The notes: a model not told the origin generated them from the letters alone. Shown: positions 52,626 through 62,239, numbered from the stretch's first letter. The stretch: DNA of 64,000 bases from Magnetovibrio sp. (GCA_028281525.1 JANQJR010000048.1:1-64000); one strand, 5' to 3'. A program made the numbers and translations.

Positions 52626-53177
52626 TTACGCCTCCGCCGTGAACTGGGTTTCGCTCTGCACCAGTTTGCCGTTGGCGAGTGTATAGATGATTGCGCCTTC
52701 CGGTTCTTTCGGCACTTCCTTGGTTGGCACCACCAGACGGTGATCCTGTCCGAATATGGCTGTCAGTCCGGCACTGTCGGCTTGAGCCAAGAACACCCGG
52801 ATGACCCGGGGATCGAAATAGCGAAAGAACGAAGTGGCGCCATCCGGCATTTTAACGGTCGCAAGCGGCGCGAATGCCGCGCTGAGTTGATCGAGGGTTT
52901 CCTGCGATTGTACGAAGTAGCCCCAGTTTCCGTACCAATCCCAACCCAACAATTCCGTCGAAAACTTCGCAGATGGCGTGAGTTCAACCAGATGAGGCGC
53001 AATATCGCCAAAATTCTTCTGCCAATCGTCCGCGTAAAGACAGGCAACGGGGCAGCCGCTGGCCTGAATGGTGGGGTAGATGGTGCTGTCCAGTGCGCAA
53101 TCCATCAGGGCGTAGGTCTTCGAATCTTTTGGGGCTTGGCCCAAGATGGTTTTCAGAGCTTCGGATGTGGCTGTCAT
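52626..53177 (-). CDS. DUF4123 family protein, type VI secretion effector chaperone/adaptor
   Basis: A 183-residue DUF4123 protein (Tap/TEC type). Family segments in order: YALMDCALDSTIYPTIQASG, CLYADDWQKNFGDIAPHLVEL, WYGNWGYFVQSQETLDQL, and MPDGATSFFRYFDPRVIRVFL. Known members bind one effector and load it on its VgrG spike in the cytoplasm. Here the nearest large effector candidate is the PAD protein two genes downstream. The gene starts one base after the stop of the 219-residue gene, so they are translationally linked. VgrG itself is not in the window. Confidence 0.85.
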   Translation of the reverse strand: MTATSEALKTILGQAPKDSKTYALMDCALDSTIYPTIQASGCPVACLYADDWQKNFGDIAPHLVELTPSAKFSTELLGWDWYGNWGYFVQSQETLDQLSAAFAPLATVKMPDGATSFFRYFDPRVIRVFLAQADSAGLTAIFGQDHRLVVPTKEVPKEPEGAIIYTLANGKLVQSETQFTAEA

Positions 53178-53178
53178 G

Positions 53179-53838
53179 CTAGGCTGCCTCCATCAGGGTC
53201 GGGTCGATTTCCACGAACGGCGCACCGTCCAGCGCCGCGTCCATCAGGGCTTCCCGTTGCATGTTCAAAATCGTTGGGTCGGGCTCGGGTGTGGGCACCG
53301 GCTTCTTGTCCGGTTTCGGTTTCGTGTCTGGTTTGGTGTCCGGTTTCGGCTTCTTGGCCGGTTCCTTCCAGTTTTTGATCAGGGCGGCGAAATCGTTGTT
53401 CACGCTGGTTTCGATTTCGGATACGGCGGCGAGAAACGTGCTATCCACCTCGCGCTGGGCGTTGACCGCGTCTTGGCGCGCGGACCAGGACAGCGTCGCG
53501 CCCTGCTTAATCCATGCGGTTTGTTCGCGCTCGAAGGATTTGAACAGGTCCGTTAAGCCTTGAACTTGGGATTTCAGTTGCCGCGCGCAGTTTTGCGTAT
53601 CGGTCTCCAACGCGCCCTTGGTGGCGTATCCACCGTCGTTGGCCTTGGCGGTGGTTTCGTCGCATTGCTGCAAGGTGGTTTGCAGGTTTGATGTTCCGCC
53701 GCTGACCAAGGCCGCGACCTTTTCGGACTGGCTGTCTTGAAGGACCTTTTGTCCGGTCTTGCTGGCGGCTGGATATGTCACGCACGTATGGGTGAACAGC
53801 GAATAGGCCGAATCCAGAAGCGTTTTGTAGTGGCTCAC
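53179..53838 (-). CDS. Unknown first gene of the deiminase operon, with Pro/Lys linker
   Basis: A 219-residue protein of unrecognised family. Residues 1-155 are helical with many Gln, Asp and Cys residues (TLLDSAYSLFTHTC, TTLQQCDETTAKANDG, SFEREQTAWIKQGA). A low-complexity linker follows, KPKPDTKPDTKPKPDKK-like (about 160-185), and then a short tail EALMDAALDGAPFVEID. That tail resembles, from memory, C-terminal peptides of VgrG and PAAR-type proteins (ALxxAAxSGAPFCE), which supports a secretion link. The GTG start at 53838 is preceded by GGGAGAGG. It is the first gene of the unit. Confidence 0.6.
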   Translation of the reverse strand: MSHYKTLLDSAYSLFTHTCVTYPAASKTGQKVLQDSQSEKVAALVSGGTSNLQTTLQQCDETTAKANDGGYATKGALETDTQNCARQLKSQVQGLTDLFKSFEREQTAWIKQGATLSWSARQDAVNAQREVDSTFLAAVSEIETSVNNDFAALIKNWKEPAKKPKPDTKPDTKPKPDKKPVPTPEPDPTILNMQREALMDAALDGAPFVEIDPTLMEAA

Positions 53839-53927
53839 GTCGACGCCTCTCCCATGATCACGGGCGCAAACGCTGCGCCCCGTTTCATGGAAAAGACGTT
53901 TGGGTTAGCGGGTTGTGAACGGTGAAG

Positions 53928-55571
53928 TCATTCGGCCGCTTCGTCGAGCGGCGGCGTTTCGATGCGCTCCAACATGTCACGCAACTGGTTGAGCGCGCGG
54001 TGCCTCATATGGTCGTTTTCCTGGGCGCGCAGTTTATCCGACAGGTTGACCAGGAAGGCGGCGTATTCGTTGTGCCAATCGCGGCTGAAAATTTCACTCT
54101 GTTCGATCCGCGCCTGGACCACTTTGTGGTGAATCTTGCCCTTCAGGCTCAAGACGAAAATTTCGTCCAGGCGCGGCAGGAAAATGCGCCCGGGTTCGCA
54201 TCCGTTGGCGATCAGATGGTCACGCAACGTCGCCCGCGCCGGGTCTTCGCCGTGCGCCAGGAAAATGGCGCGGTTGACCGGCAGGCGTTCTTTCGTCCAG
54301 GTGACGAGTTCCTGTTGATCCGCGTGGGCGGAATAGCTGTCGATCATGCGGATGCGGGCGCGCACCGCGACTTCCTGTCCGTGTATGCGTACGCTTTTCG
54401 CACCGCCCATGATCGTTGCCCCCAGCGATCCCGGCACTTGATAGCCGACGAACAGCACGGTCGCCTGCGGGCGCCATAGGTTGGCTTTCAGGTGATACCT
54501 GATCCGTCCTGCGTCGCACATGCCGCTGGCGGCGATGATGATTGCGCCCGACGCGATGCGGTCCAGCGCCATGGAGTCTTCCGCGCGGTTGATGAACTGG
54601 AAGCGTGGGTTGCGGAACAGCCCGCCGCGGCCTTCGACCTCACTTAAATTCTCGCGGTGGCCTTCGAAGACCTCCGTCGCGCGAATGGCCAGCGGGGAGT
54701 CCAGATAGACGGTGGCGGGCGGCAAGTCCTTATCTTTGAGCAACAACCCGATGTCGTAGAGAAGTTCCTGCGTACGCTCCACCGCGAAGGCTGGGATCAG
54801 AACGTTGCCTCCCGCGTTCAGGCCGTCCAGCAACTCGCGCTTCAATACCTCGCGCCGCGCTTCCAGCGTCAGGTCGATGCGGTCGCGGTCGCCATAGGTG
54901 CTTTCCACGAACAGGTAATCGAGGCCGCAAGGCGCGTCCGGGACTTCGTGGAAGGTTTTTTCCTGAGGTCCGACATCGCCGGAAAAGAGCATGTGCACCG
55001 GCCTATCGCTTTTGTCATCCCCACCGTCCACTTTCAGCTCGACCGAGGCCGAGCCGAGGATGTGCCCGGCGTTCCAAAGGCGCACCTGCACGCTATGCGC
55101 CGCCTCGAACCAGTCGTCGTAAGGGCGGATCTGGATGTTGTCCAAAGCGTGTTCCGCCTGGCCTTTAGTGTAGATGGGCTCGACCGCCGGCCGGCCGCGG
55201 CGCAGGTTGCGCCGATTGAGCCGTTTGACTTCCGTTTCGTGGATGTAGCCGCTGTCCGGCAACATGTAGGTGCACAGATCGCGCGTGCCTCGGGTGGCGT
55301 AGACGGGACCCCTGAACCCCTCTTTCACCAGCTTCGGCACCAGGCCCGAATGGTCCACGTGGGCGTGGGTCAACACCACGAAGTCGATGTCGCCCGGGGT
55401 GAAGGGGAAGGGGGCGTAGTTCAGTTCGCGTAGCGACTTGGAGCCTTGGAACAATCCGCAATCCACCAGGAACTTGCCTGCTGCGTGCGTGATCAGATAA
55501 CACGACCCCGTCACGGTTCCGGCCGCGCCCAGAAACTTCACTTCGACGTTGTTGGCGAGACGCCTGCTCAT
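53928..55571 (-). CDS. Metallo-beta-lactamase/beta-CASP family hydrolase
   Basis: A 547-residue protein of the RNA-processing beta-CASP group. The N-terminal metallo-beta-lactamase fold has EVKFLGAAGTVTGSCYLI, the zinc motif LTHAHVDHSG, and MLFSGDVGPQEKTF; the beta-CASP part includes VESTYGDRDRIDL, PAFAVERTQELLYDI, IIIAASGMCDAGR and VGYQVPGSLG, followed by HADQQELVTW. Members act as RNA-specific endo- or exonucleases in the cytoplasm. The ATG at 55571 with GGGGAG upstream is preferred over an earlier in-frame ATG at 55586. It lies immediately upstream of the deiminase operon on the same strand (90 bases). Confidence 0.9.
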   Translation of the reverse strand: MSRRLANNVEVKFLGAAGTVTGSCYLITHAAGKFLVDCGLFQGSKSLRELNYAPFPFTPGDIDFVVLTHAHVDHSGLVPKLVKEGFRGPVYATRGTRDLCTYMLPDSGYIHETEVKRLNRRNLRRGRPAVEPIYTKGQAEHALDNIQIRPYDDWFEAAHSVQVRLWNAGHILGSASVELKVDGGDDKSDRPVHMLFSGDVGPQEKTFHEVPDAPCGLDYLFVESTYGDRDRIDLTLEARREVLKRELLDGLNAGGNVLIPAFAVERTQELLYDIGLLLKDKDLPPATVYLDSPLAIRATEVFEGHRENLSEVEGRGGLFRNPRFQFINRAEDSMALDRIASGAIIIAASGMCDAGRIRYHLKANLWRPQATVLFVGYQVPGSLGATIMGGAKSVRIHGQEVAVRARIRMIDSYSAHADQQELVTWTKERLPVNRAIFLAHGEDPARATLRDHLIANGCEPGRIFLPRLDEIFVLSLKGKIHHKVVQARIEQSEIFSRDWHNEYAAFLVNLSDKLRAQENDHMRHRALNQLRDMLERIETPPLDEAAE

Positions 55572-55845
55572 CGCTGAACTCCCCATCCATCGCCTCTTTC
55601 GATTCTACGACGGACGAGCGGCCCGCGCCATGAAAACAGGATGAAAACGGGTTGAAATCGGGACGGGCATAAAATCAAAGCAGGGCTGCTTATCGGCTGG
55701 CTTGGGCGCGTTACCGGCTCAACGGCAACGACTGGATGTGTCAGAAAAATAGGGGTGATTTTAGGTGGTGTGTGCCACAAAGGGGCCATATGTATAAATG
55801 CATAATGACATGCATAGTGAAACGCATAAAAAGTGATGGGAAAAT

Positions 55846-57534
55846 ATGACGCCCTTTGTATTTGGTGATGTCTTTACCGAAATGGCGGTGCTGCTGTTGG
55901 TTGCGGCCGTTGTCGGTGCGATCAGTTTGCGTTTGCGCCAACCCCTGATCGTCGCGTTTATAGTCGTTGGCATCCTGGTGGGTCCGTCGGCGTTGGGGTG
56001 GGTGTCCGCGAACGATGAGATTGACCTGCTGGCCCAACTGGGCATCGCACTCCTGTTGTTTGTGGTCGGGCTTAAGCTGGATTTGCACATCATCCGCACC
56101 ATGGGACCGGTGGCGCTGGCCACCGGCATGGGGCAGGTCTTCTTTACGTCGGTGGTCGGTTACTTGATCGCCATCATGCTCGGCATGGATGCGGTGACGG
56201 CCCTTTACGTGGCGGTGGCGCTGACGTTCTCCAGCACCATCATTATCGTCAAACTGCTGTCCGACAAACGCGAAGTGGATGCGTTGCACGGACGCATCGC
56301 CATCGGTTTCCTGATCGTCCAAGACATCGTCGTGGTGCTGGTGATGATCGGGTTGAATGCGCTGGGCGAGACCTCTGGCGCCTCCAGCCTGGGTTGGGAA
56401 GCGTTCGAAGTTCTGATCAAAGGCACATTGTTTATCGCCGCCATCGGCGTGCTGATGCGGTATGCATTGACGCCGCTGCTGCACCAATTGGCCCGTTCGC
56501 GTGAACTGCTGGTGTTGTTCGCCATCGCTTGGGCGATCGCATTGGGTGCGATCGGCGTACATTTGGGGTTCAGCAAGGAAGTCGGCGCTTTCCTGGCGGG
56601 CGTTTCGTTGGCTTCGACGCCGTATCGCGAGGTAATCGGAACGCGCTTGGTCAGTTTGCGCGATTTCCTGTTGTTGTTTTTCTTTATCGATTTGGGCGCG
56701 CGGCTGGACTTGGCGACACTGGGCGCGCAAGTGGCCCCGGCCCTTGTGTTTTCGCTGTTTGTCCTGGTTGGCAATCCTCTGATCGTCATGGTTATCATGG
56801 GTGTGATGGGGTATCGCAAACGCACCGGGTTCCTTGCCGGGCTGACCGTGGCGCAGATCAGCGAATTCTCTCTGATCCTGGGTGCCCTGGGTCTGAGCCT
56901 GGGTCATATCGATGCCGATACCATGGGTTTGATCACCCTGGTCGGGTTGATCACCATCAGCGCGTCCACCTACATGATCTTGTACTCCCACCCCCTGTAC
57001 GAGCGGCTCGCGCCCTGGCTGGGGGCGTTTGAGCGTAAACGGGCGCACCGGGAAGATGCCCACGACATGACGGCGGAGGAAAAGAAGGCCGATGTGGTCC
57101 TGTTCGGGCTGGGGCGGTTTGGTTCCGGGATCGCACGGGAGCTGCAACACCGCGGCTACCATGTGCTCGGCGTGGATTTCGACCCCGATCTGGTGCGCAA
57201 GCCGGGAGCGCATGATTATCCGGTGCATTACGGCGACGCCGAGGATCTGGAATTTCTCGCCAGCTTGCCGCTTGAAAATGTGCGTTGGGTCGTCAGCAGT
57301 GTGCGTGAAAAGTCCGTCAATCTCGCGTTGTTGCCGGGCTTGCGCGATCAAGGGTATCGGGGCAGCGTGGCGGTGACGGCCCACAACGCCATTGATGCCG
57401 CGCAGTTGGAGCGTGCGGGCGCCGACCGGGTGCTGATCCCTTACGCGGCTGCGGCGGCCGAGGCCGTGGACAGCCTGATCGGTGTGGGGGATAAACAGCC
57501 CGCGGAAGAAGAAGGCGGTGCAAGCCCGTCTTAA
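55846..57534 (+). CDS. Kef/YbaL-type cation:proton antiporter with TrkA-N domain
   Basis: A 562-residue monovalent cation:proton antiporter-2. The membrane part (about 1-390) has MTPFVFGDVFTEMAVLLLVAAV, FSSTIIIVKLL, FLIVQDIVVVLVMIG and KEVGAFLAGVSLA, and the cytoplasmic TrkA-N NAD-binding domain (about 415-530) has VVLFGLGRFGSGIARELQ and HYGDAEDLEFLASLPL. It probably exchanges K+ for H+ under electrophile or alkaline stress. A 258-base region divides it from the MBL gene. It converges with a second antiporter gene with 75 bases between stops. Confidence 0.9.
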   Translation: MTPFVFGDVFTEMAVLLLVAAVVGAISLRLRQPLIVAFIVVGILVGPSALGWVSANDEIDLLAQLGIALLLFVVGLKLDLHIIRTMGPVALATGMGQVFFTSVVGYLIAIMLGMDAVTALYVAVALTFSSTIIIVKLLSDKREVDALHGRIAIGFLIVQDIVVVLVMIGLNALGETSGASSLGWEAFEVLIKGTLFIAAIGVLMRYALTPLLHQLARSRELLVLFAIAWAIALGAIGVHLGFSKEVGAFLAGVSLASTPYREVIGTRLVSLRDFLLLFFFIDLGARLDLATLGAQVAPALVFSLFVLVGNPLIVMVIMGVMGYRKRTGFLAGLTVAQISEFSLILGALGLSLGHIDADTMGLITLVGLITISASTYMILYSHPLYERLAPWLGAFERKRAHREDAHDMTAEEKKADVVLFGLGRFGSGIARELQHRGYHVLGVDFDPDLVRKPGAHDYPVHYGDAEDLEFLASLPLENVRWVVSSVREKSVNLALLPGLRDQGYRGSVAVTAHNAIDAAQLERAGADRVLIPYAAAAAEAVDSLIGVGDKQPAEEEGGASPS

Positions 57535-57609
57535 AGTATGATGTGGCGGCCGAACTCGCCGGGTCCTTTGCCTTGCGTCCCTTTGCCTTGATCGGCGAAG
57601 GGGACGAAA

Positions 57610-59349
57610 TCATTCGGCCGGTTTTGCTTTCGTTTCGGCTCCCACTTCGGCTTCGTCGTGGTTCGCTTCCATCTGTTCCCAGATTTCCATGTGGTCCAGC
57701 ATTCGCGCCGCCGCGCTGCCGCCCGCTTCGGCGTAGATGTTGAAGACGGCGTCGATGCCGTTTTCCTTAAGCTCCTCTTCCTGGTCGGGGTAGAGCGCGG
57801 TGGCAACGATGGGGCCTTCGTAGCCGCGTTCGCGCAAGCGGTTGGCGGCATCGATGTTGGCGACGTGGTGCGACATCGCCAGCAAGATCATCTCGATTTC
57901 CTCATTGGGGTAGCGCACCCGCGACCAGAACTCCGGGTTGGTGGCGTCGCCCAGAACCACATTGCGGCCCGCATCGACGTTGCGTTCGACCTGGGCTTCG
58001 TCCAAGTCGAGGCCGAGGATCTGTCCTTCCGCGTGGGGCAGCATTTCGTCGTAGGCCGCGCGGCCCACCCGGCCCATACCGAACACCAAGATGCGGTTGC
58101 CGCCAAGATTGATGTCCTCGTCGCCGGGCAAGCGCTCCGCGCGCTCGAACCGGGTGAGGCGCGGGCTGAGGCGCGCATAGACGGCGTTGGCGTAAACGTT
58201 CAAGGGCGAGGCCAGAACGAACGACGCCGACAGGGCCAGGGCGATCACCGTCAGCCATTCGGGAGAAAGCCACCCGGTGCTGATGGCGATGGCGCCGACG
58301 ATCAATCCGAATTCCGAATAGTTGCTCAGAACCAACCCGCCGAACGTCGCGGCGCGGGCGCGCATGCGAAAGCGTGTCAGCAGGTAGACGAACAGCGCCG
58401 TCTTAACGGGCACCAACGCCAACAGCACCAGGGCCGCCACCGCAGTGTCCCAGGTGGGCAGGCCGGTGAGCCCGATGGTCAGGAAGAAGCACAGCAAAAA
58501 CACGTCCTTGAAGTTCATCAAGGTCTTGGCCAGTTCCCTGGCCTTTGCATGCTGCGCCAGCAAAACGCCCATTACCAGCGCGCCCAGATCGCCCTTCATG
58601 CCCACCAATTCGAACAACGCCGCGCCGCCGAGCGCCATGACAAAGCCGAACACGGTCAACAGCTCGCGGTGGCCGCTGGCGTTCATCAACATGCCCAGGA
58701 TGTGGCGGCCGGGGATCAGCAGCAACAGCCCCAACGCCCATATGGACGGCAGCTTGCCCGCCGAAACCGCCAAGAAGATCACCGCCGCGATGTCTTGGAT
58801 GACCAGGATGCCGATCGCCACCTGGCCGTAACGCGACACCAAAGAGCCCCGGTCTTCCAAAGTCTTGACCGCGAACACGGTCGACGAAAAGGACAGCGCC
58901 AGGGCCACGATCAACGCGCCGCCGGCATCCAGGCCTTCGAACAGCATCACCCCGGCCAATCCGAAGGCGAGGATGGTCCCAAAGGTCAAGCCGATGCTGG
59001 CCATCATGTGCAGTCCGGTGGTGGCCCAGATTTCCGGACGCAACAAGGTGCCCAAGCGCAGTTTCAGGCCGATGGTGAACAACAGCAATGTCACGCCGAT
59101 GTCGGCCACGGCCAACAGGAAGTTGTTGTTTTCGACTCCCATCAGGTGCAGCACGAATCCCGCCAACAGGAAGCCCAGCATCGGCGGCAGGTTGATCTGG
59201 CGGAACAGCAACCCGGACACGAACGCCACGGCGATCCATGCCGGATTGCGGTAATCGATAGAGAAAAGTATGGAATCCAAAATCTGCGCCCCAACCTTAT
59301 GCAGTACCCGAAGCAAATGTAATACGGATCGGCGCAAGAGAGAAGCCAA
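57610..59349 (-). CDS. Second Kef-type cation:proton antiporter with TrkA-N domain
   Basis: A 579-residue CPA2 antiporter related to but distinct from its convergent neighbour. The membrane part (about 30-400) has PPMLGFLLAGFVLHLMG, LLLFTIGLKLRLG, FSSTVFAVKTLEDRG, IGILVIQDIAAVIFLAV and LSNYSEFGLIVGAIA. The TrkA-N domain starts at ILVFGMGRVGRAAYDEML (about 435). Here the usual GxGxxG motif is GMGRVG. It probably exchanges K+ or Na+ for H+ across the inner membrane. The TTG start at 59349 is uncertain; no better start is evident. Confidence 0.85.
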   Translation of the reverse strand: MASLLRRSVLHLLRVLHKVGAQILDSILFSIDYRNPAWIAVAFVSGLLFRQINLPPMLGFLLAGFVLHLMGVENNNFLLAVADIGVTLLLFTIGLKLRLGTLLRPEIWATTGLHMMASIGLTFGTILAFGLAGVMLFEGLDAGGALIVALALSFSSTVFAVKTLEDRGSLVSRYGQVAIGILVIQDIAAVIFLAVSAGKLPSIWALGLLLLIPGRHILGMLMNASGHRELLTVFGFVMALGGAALFELVGMKGDLGALVMGVLLAQHAKARELAKTLMNFKDVFLLCFFLTIGLTGLPTWDTAVAALVLLALVPVKTALFVYLLTRFRMRARAATFGGLVLSNYSEFGLIVGAIAISTGWLSPEWLTVIALALSASFVLASPLNVYANAVYARLSPRLTRFERAERLPGDEDINLGGNRILVFGMGRVGRAAYDEMLPHAEGQILGLDLDEAQVERNVDAGRNVVLGDATNPEFWSRVRYPNEEIEMILLAMSHHVANIDAANRLRERGYEGPIVATALYPDQEEELKENGIDAVFNIYAEAGGSAAARMLDHMEIWEQMEANHDEAEVGAETKAKPAE

Positions 59350-59833
59350 ACTCGAACCTTATCGAATGGAAAAAGCCCGCCAGGGCCTTGGAATCATGAA
59401 TTTTATTTATTTTTCATAGGGCAGCCATTTGCATCGCCTCGACGCCGTGACCGGGGGCATCCGGCTTCGGGGTTTGATGCCCTCCCGCCAACGGCTTGAA
59501 GCCTTGACCCTAGCCCGCGGTCCAGCCGCAACCTTCCACCTCAGAAAGACATATATCCTAGCGCCATACAGATGCGATACATTCTGCCAGTAGTGAGGCG
59601 TGTTGCCGCTCGACAGGGCGGGGCGCTTTTTTACCTTTCCTATCTGATGGGTAACCCGAACGTGTTCCACACTCCCGCCCCGCATATTCGTTTCGTATAT
59701 TCATTTTTTATAATTTTCGATGGCGGGCATTGCACATCTTTTGCTACAAAGCAGGCCGACGCAATTTTCGGTCTGTCCCTGAGGTGAGTGGGGCGGGCCT
59801 CATAATCCACTCATAACAGGGGGAGTAATCCAT
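59350..59833. other. 484-base intergenic region between antiporter and sat
   Basis: Divergent control region. Short ORFs on both strands here have no recognisable family or good start. A TATAAT (59709-59714) in an AT-rich stretch is a possible sat promoter, though its -35 is weak. The sat Shine-Dalgarno GGGGAG is clear. Nothing else identifiable was seen. Confidence 0.4.
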
Positions 59834-61012
59834 ATGTCGAAATTGGTCGAACCGCACGGCGGCGAGGGCTTGAAGCCGCTGTTGGCGCCGGAAACCGAGC
59901 GCGCCGCGCTGAAATCCCATGCCGCGGGCCTCAAGCAGGTGCCGATGAATTCCAAGGAAACCTCGGACGTGTTGATGCTGTCCATGGGCGCGTACACGCC
60001 GTTGGACGGGTTCATGAGCCGCGCCGACTGGGAAGGCACCTGCAAGGACATGAAGTTGGCGAGCGGCCTGTTCTGGCCGATCCCGGTGACCTTGACCGCC
60101 GATCAGGCCCTGGCCGATTCCATCGGTGAAGAAGAGGAAGTCGCGCTGGTCGACGAAGAAAGCGGCACCGTGATGGCGATCATGCAGGTGTCGGAGAAGT
60201 TCGCGCTGTCTGCGGACGACAAGGCCTTCGAAGCCCAGCATGTCTACACCACCACCGATGGGGAGCACCCGGGCGTGCAAAAGGTCAACGCGCAGCGCGA
60301 TGTGGCCTTGGCCGGTTCCTTGACCGTGTTCGACGAAGGCGAATTCCCGGGCCTGTTCGGTGATCTCTACCAGCGCCCGGCGGAAGCGCGTGCTTCGTTT
60401 GCAGACAAGGGCTGGTCCACGGTCGCGGCGTTCCAGACCCGCAACCCCATGCACCGCTCCCACGAACACCTGGCGAAGATCGCGGTGGAAGTCACCGACG
60501 GCGTCTACATCCACCAGGTGCTGGGCAAGTTGAAGCCGGGTGACATTCCGGCGGATGTGCGCACCAAGGCCATCCAGGCGATGATCGACAACTACTTCGT
60601 CCCGGGCACCGTGATCCAGGCGGGCTATCCCATCGAAATGCGCTACGCGGGTCCCCGCGAAGCCCTGTTCCACGCGCTGATCCGTCAGAACTACGGCTGT
60701 TCGCACCTGATCGTTGGCCGCGATCACGCGGGCGTGGGCGATTACTACGGCCCGTTCGACGCGCAGCACATCTTCGATAAGCTGTGGGACGGCGCGCTGG
60801 AAACCCAGCCTTTGAAGATCGACATCACGTTTTACTGCAAGAAGTGCATGGGCATGGCGACCGCCAAAACCTGCCCGCACGACAAAAAATACCACGTGTC
60901 GATTTCCGGAACCAAACAGCGCGAGATGCTCAGCGCGGGCGAAGACATTCCGCCCGAATTCTCCCGCCCGGAAGTGGTCAAGGTTTTGCAGGAATACTAT
61001 GCCTCCTTGTAA
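59834..61012 (+). CDS. sat: ATP sulfurylase, dissimilatory type
   Basis: A 392-residue single-polypeptide sulfate adenylyltransferase. The ATP/sulfate site is made by [18 protein letters not shown] and the nucleotide loop [17 protein letters not shown]. The zinc site is [15 protein letters not shown], and the [10 protein letters not shown] end matches the family. In sulfur oxidisers it runs toward ATP plus sulfate from APS and pyrophosphate; direction is inferred from the context with aprM. The gene has its own terminator and lies about 2.2 kb before aprM, with other genes between. Confidence 0.95.
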   Translation: MSKLVEPHGGEGLKPLLAPETERAALKSHAAGLKQVPMNSKETSDVLMLSMGAYTPLDGFMSRADWEGTCKDMKLASGLFWPIPVTLTADQALADSIGEEEEVALVDEESGTVMAIMQVSEKFALSADDKAFEAQHVYTTTDGEHPGVQKVNAQRDVALAGSLTVFDEGEFPGLFGDLYQRPAEARASFADKGWSTVAAFQTRNPMHRSHEHLAKIAVEVTDGVYIHQVLGKLKPGDIPADVRTKAIQAMIDNYFVPGTVIQAGYPIEMRYAGPREALFHALIRQNYGCSHLIVGRDHAGVGDYYGPFDAQHIFDKLWDGALETQPLKIDITFYCKKCMGMATAKTCPHDKKYHVSISGTKQREMLSAGEDIPPEFSRPEVVKVLQEYYASL

Positions 61013-61050
61013 TCGGGGCGGCCTTGAAATCAGGACGCACGGCGTTCCGA

Positions 61051-61087
61051 AAAAAAAGGGGAGAAGCCCAGGCTTCTCCCCTTTTTG
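61051..61087. terminator. Bidirectional terminator between sat and the beta-propeller gene
   Basis: An 11-bp perfect stem (GGGGAGAAGCC and GGCTTCTCCCC) flanked by a run of A on the left and TTTTT on the right. It serves sat on the plus strand and the convergent lipoprotein gene on the minus strand. Confidence 0.92.
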
Positions 61088-61107
61088 TATGGGTTAAGTG
61101 GTCGCGC

Positions 61108-62079
61108 TTACGGCACGGTGCTGGGGTAGGTGTCGGAATCGGTGTTGTCGGTCAGGCGCACCTGCGCGGTGCCGTCCAGGTTGATGTAGAACAGCTCCTG
61201 GCGGCGGTTGATGGGGTTGAGCGCGCTGTCGTCGGCTTGGGCGGAAAAATAGATGCCCGCGTCGTTGGGTGAGAAATCGAGGCCGGATATGTTGGTGTTC
61301 ACCGGCATGTCCGGATTGATAGTGTGGAGCGTCATCAGACCCGCCCCGGTGAATTGCGCGACGATGATTTGATCGTCGACGCCCGCACCGTGAAAGGCGC
61401 GGTACGCCACCATGGACCCATCGTGGGACGCTACGGGCAGGGATTCCGAAACGTCCGGCGTGTTGGTCATGCGCTGTTCGGGGCGGTCGTCCCAGACGTA
61501 CTTCACATACAGATCTCGGTCGCGGGTGTCTCTGTCATAGCGTTGGTAGATGATGTGCTTGCCGTCGATGTCTTCGGCCAGTTCGTCGCTTCTGTTCGCG
61601 CCGGGGAAGGTAATTTGCACTTTGTCGCTGCCGTTCGTATCGATGCGCCAGATTTCCTCGGTGGCGGTGTGAATGTCGTTGGTGAAATAGATGATCGACG
61701 AGTCGGTGAACTTGCTCCAGCGTGGCGCGCCGGCGGACAAGGTGTTTGGAATCACGGCCTGATTGGAGCCGTCCATGTCCATGGTGTAAAGGTGCCCGTC
61801 GGCCCCGCCGCGCACGGAGCGGAACACGATCTTTTCGCCATCGTGGCGGACATCTGCTGAGGTGTCGTAATGTGCGTTGTTGGACAAATTGGTCGCCCCG
61901 CCCCCTTCGCTGATCTTGTAGATCTGAGCGTTCGACGAAGTTCCGTCGTCGTGGAAATCCTGAAATGTATAGACTGTGTCCGCGCACGCGCCGAGCAGCA
62001 CCAAGGCCGCGGCGGCAAGGGGTATTTTGTAAGGTCCGTCCGTACGAGGTAGGGTGTGATTGTGAGTGGGTGTCGTCAT
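61108..62079 (-). CDS. Beta-propeller (PD40/TolB-like) lipoprotein
   Basis: A 323-residue envelope protein. A positively charged start leads into a hydrophobic stretch and lipobox LGAC (about 26-33), so the mature form is probably lipid-anchored. The rest has repeated WD40-like/PD40 units with Asp-rich turns: KISEGGGATNLSNNAHYDTSADVRHDG-type, LYTMDMDGSNQ, IWRIDTNGSDKVQIT and LFYINLDGTAQVRLTD. This gives a TolB-like six-bladed propeller. A clear GGGAGGA lies before the start. Its role is unknown; the position beside sat may mean nothing. Confidence 0.82.
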   Translation of the reverse strand: MTTPTHNHTLPRTDGPYKIPLAAAALVLLGACADTVYTFQDFHDDGTSSNAQIYKISEGGGATNLSNNAHYDTSADVRHDGEKIVFRSVRGGADGHLYTMDMDGSNQAVIPNTLSAGAPRWSKFTDSSIIYFTNDIHTATEEIWRIDTNGSDKVQITFPGANRSDELAEDIDGKHIIYQRYDRDTRDRDLYVKYVWDDRPEQRMTNTPDVSESLPVASHDGSMVAYRAFHGAGVDDQIIVAQFTGAGLMTLHTINPDMPVNTNISGLDFSPNDAGIYFSAQADDSALNPINRRQELFYINLDGTAQVRLTDNTDSDTYPSTVP

Positions 62080-62239
62080 GTTTTCCTCCCATATAACAAA
62101 ACACGTGGTGTTAGATTATATGGATATACATATTCGTATTGCGAGCATATTACGCTAGAGAATAACCTGCACGAGAAAAGCGTCTCGATCCGGGGATGGC
62201 GATGATGGATGGGGCACGGCCATAAGACGGCCATAAGAA

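Noticed and set aside
55741-57384. A 547-codon minus-strand frame opposite the first antiporter
   Set aside because: Same antisense effect; product rich in His, Gln and Asp with no domain.
57658-59322. A 554-codon plus-strand frame opposite the second antiporter
   Set aside because: Gln/His/Arg-rich low-complexity product, antisense to a clear CPA2 antiporter.
59572-59787. A 71-codon plus-strand frame before sat
   Set aside because: No Shine-Dalgarno, no recognisable sequence, AT-rich promoter-like DNA inside it.
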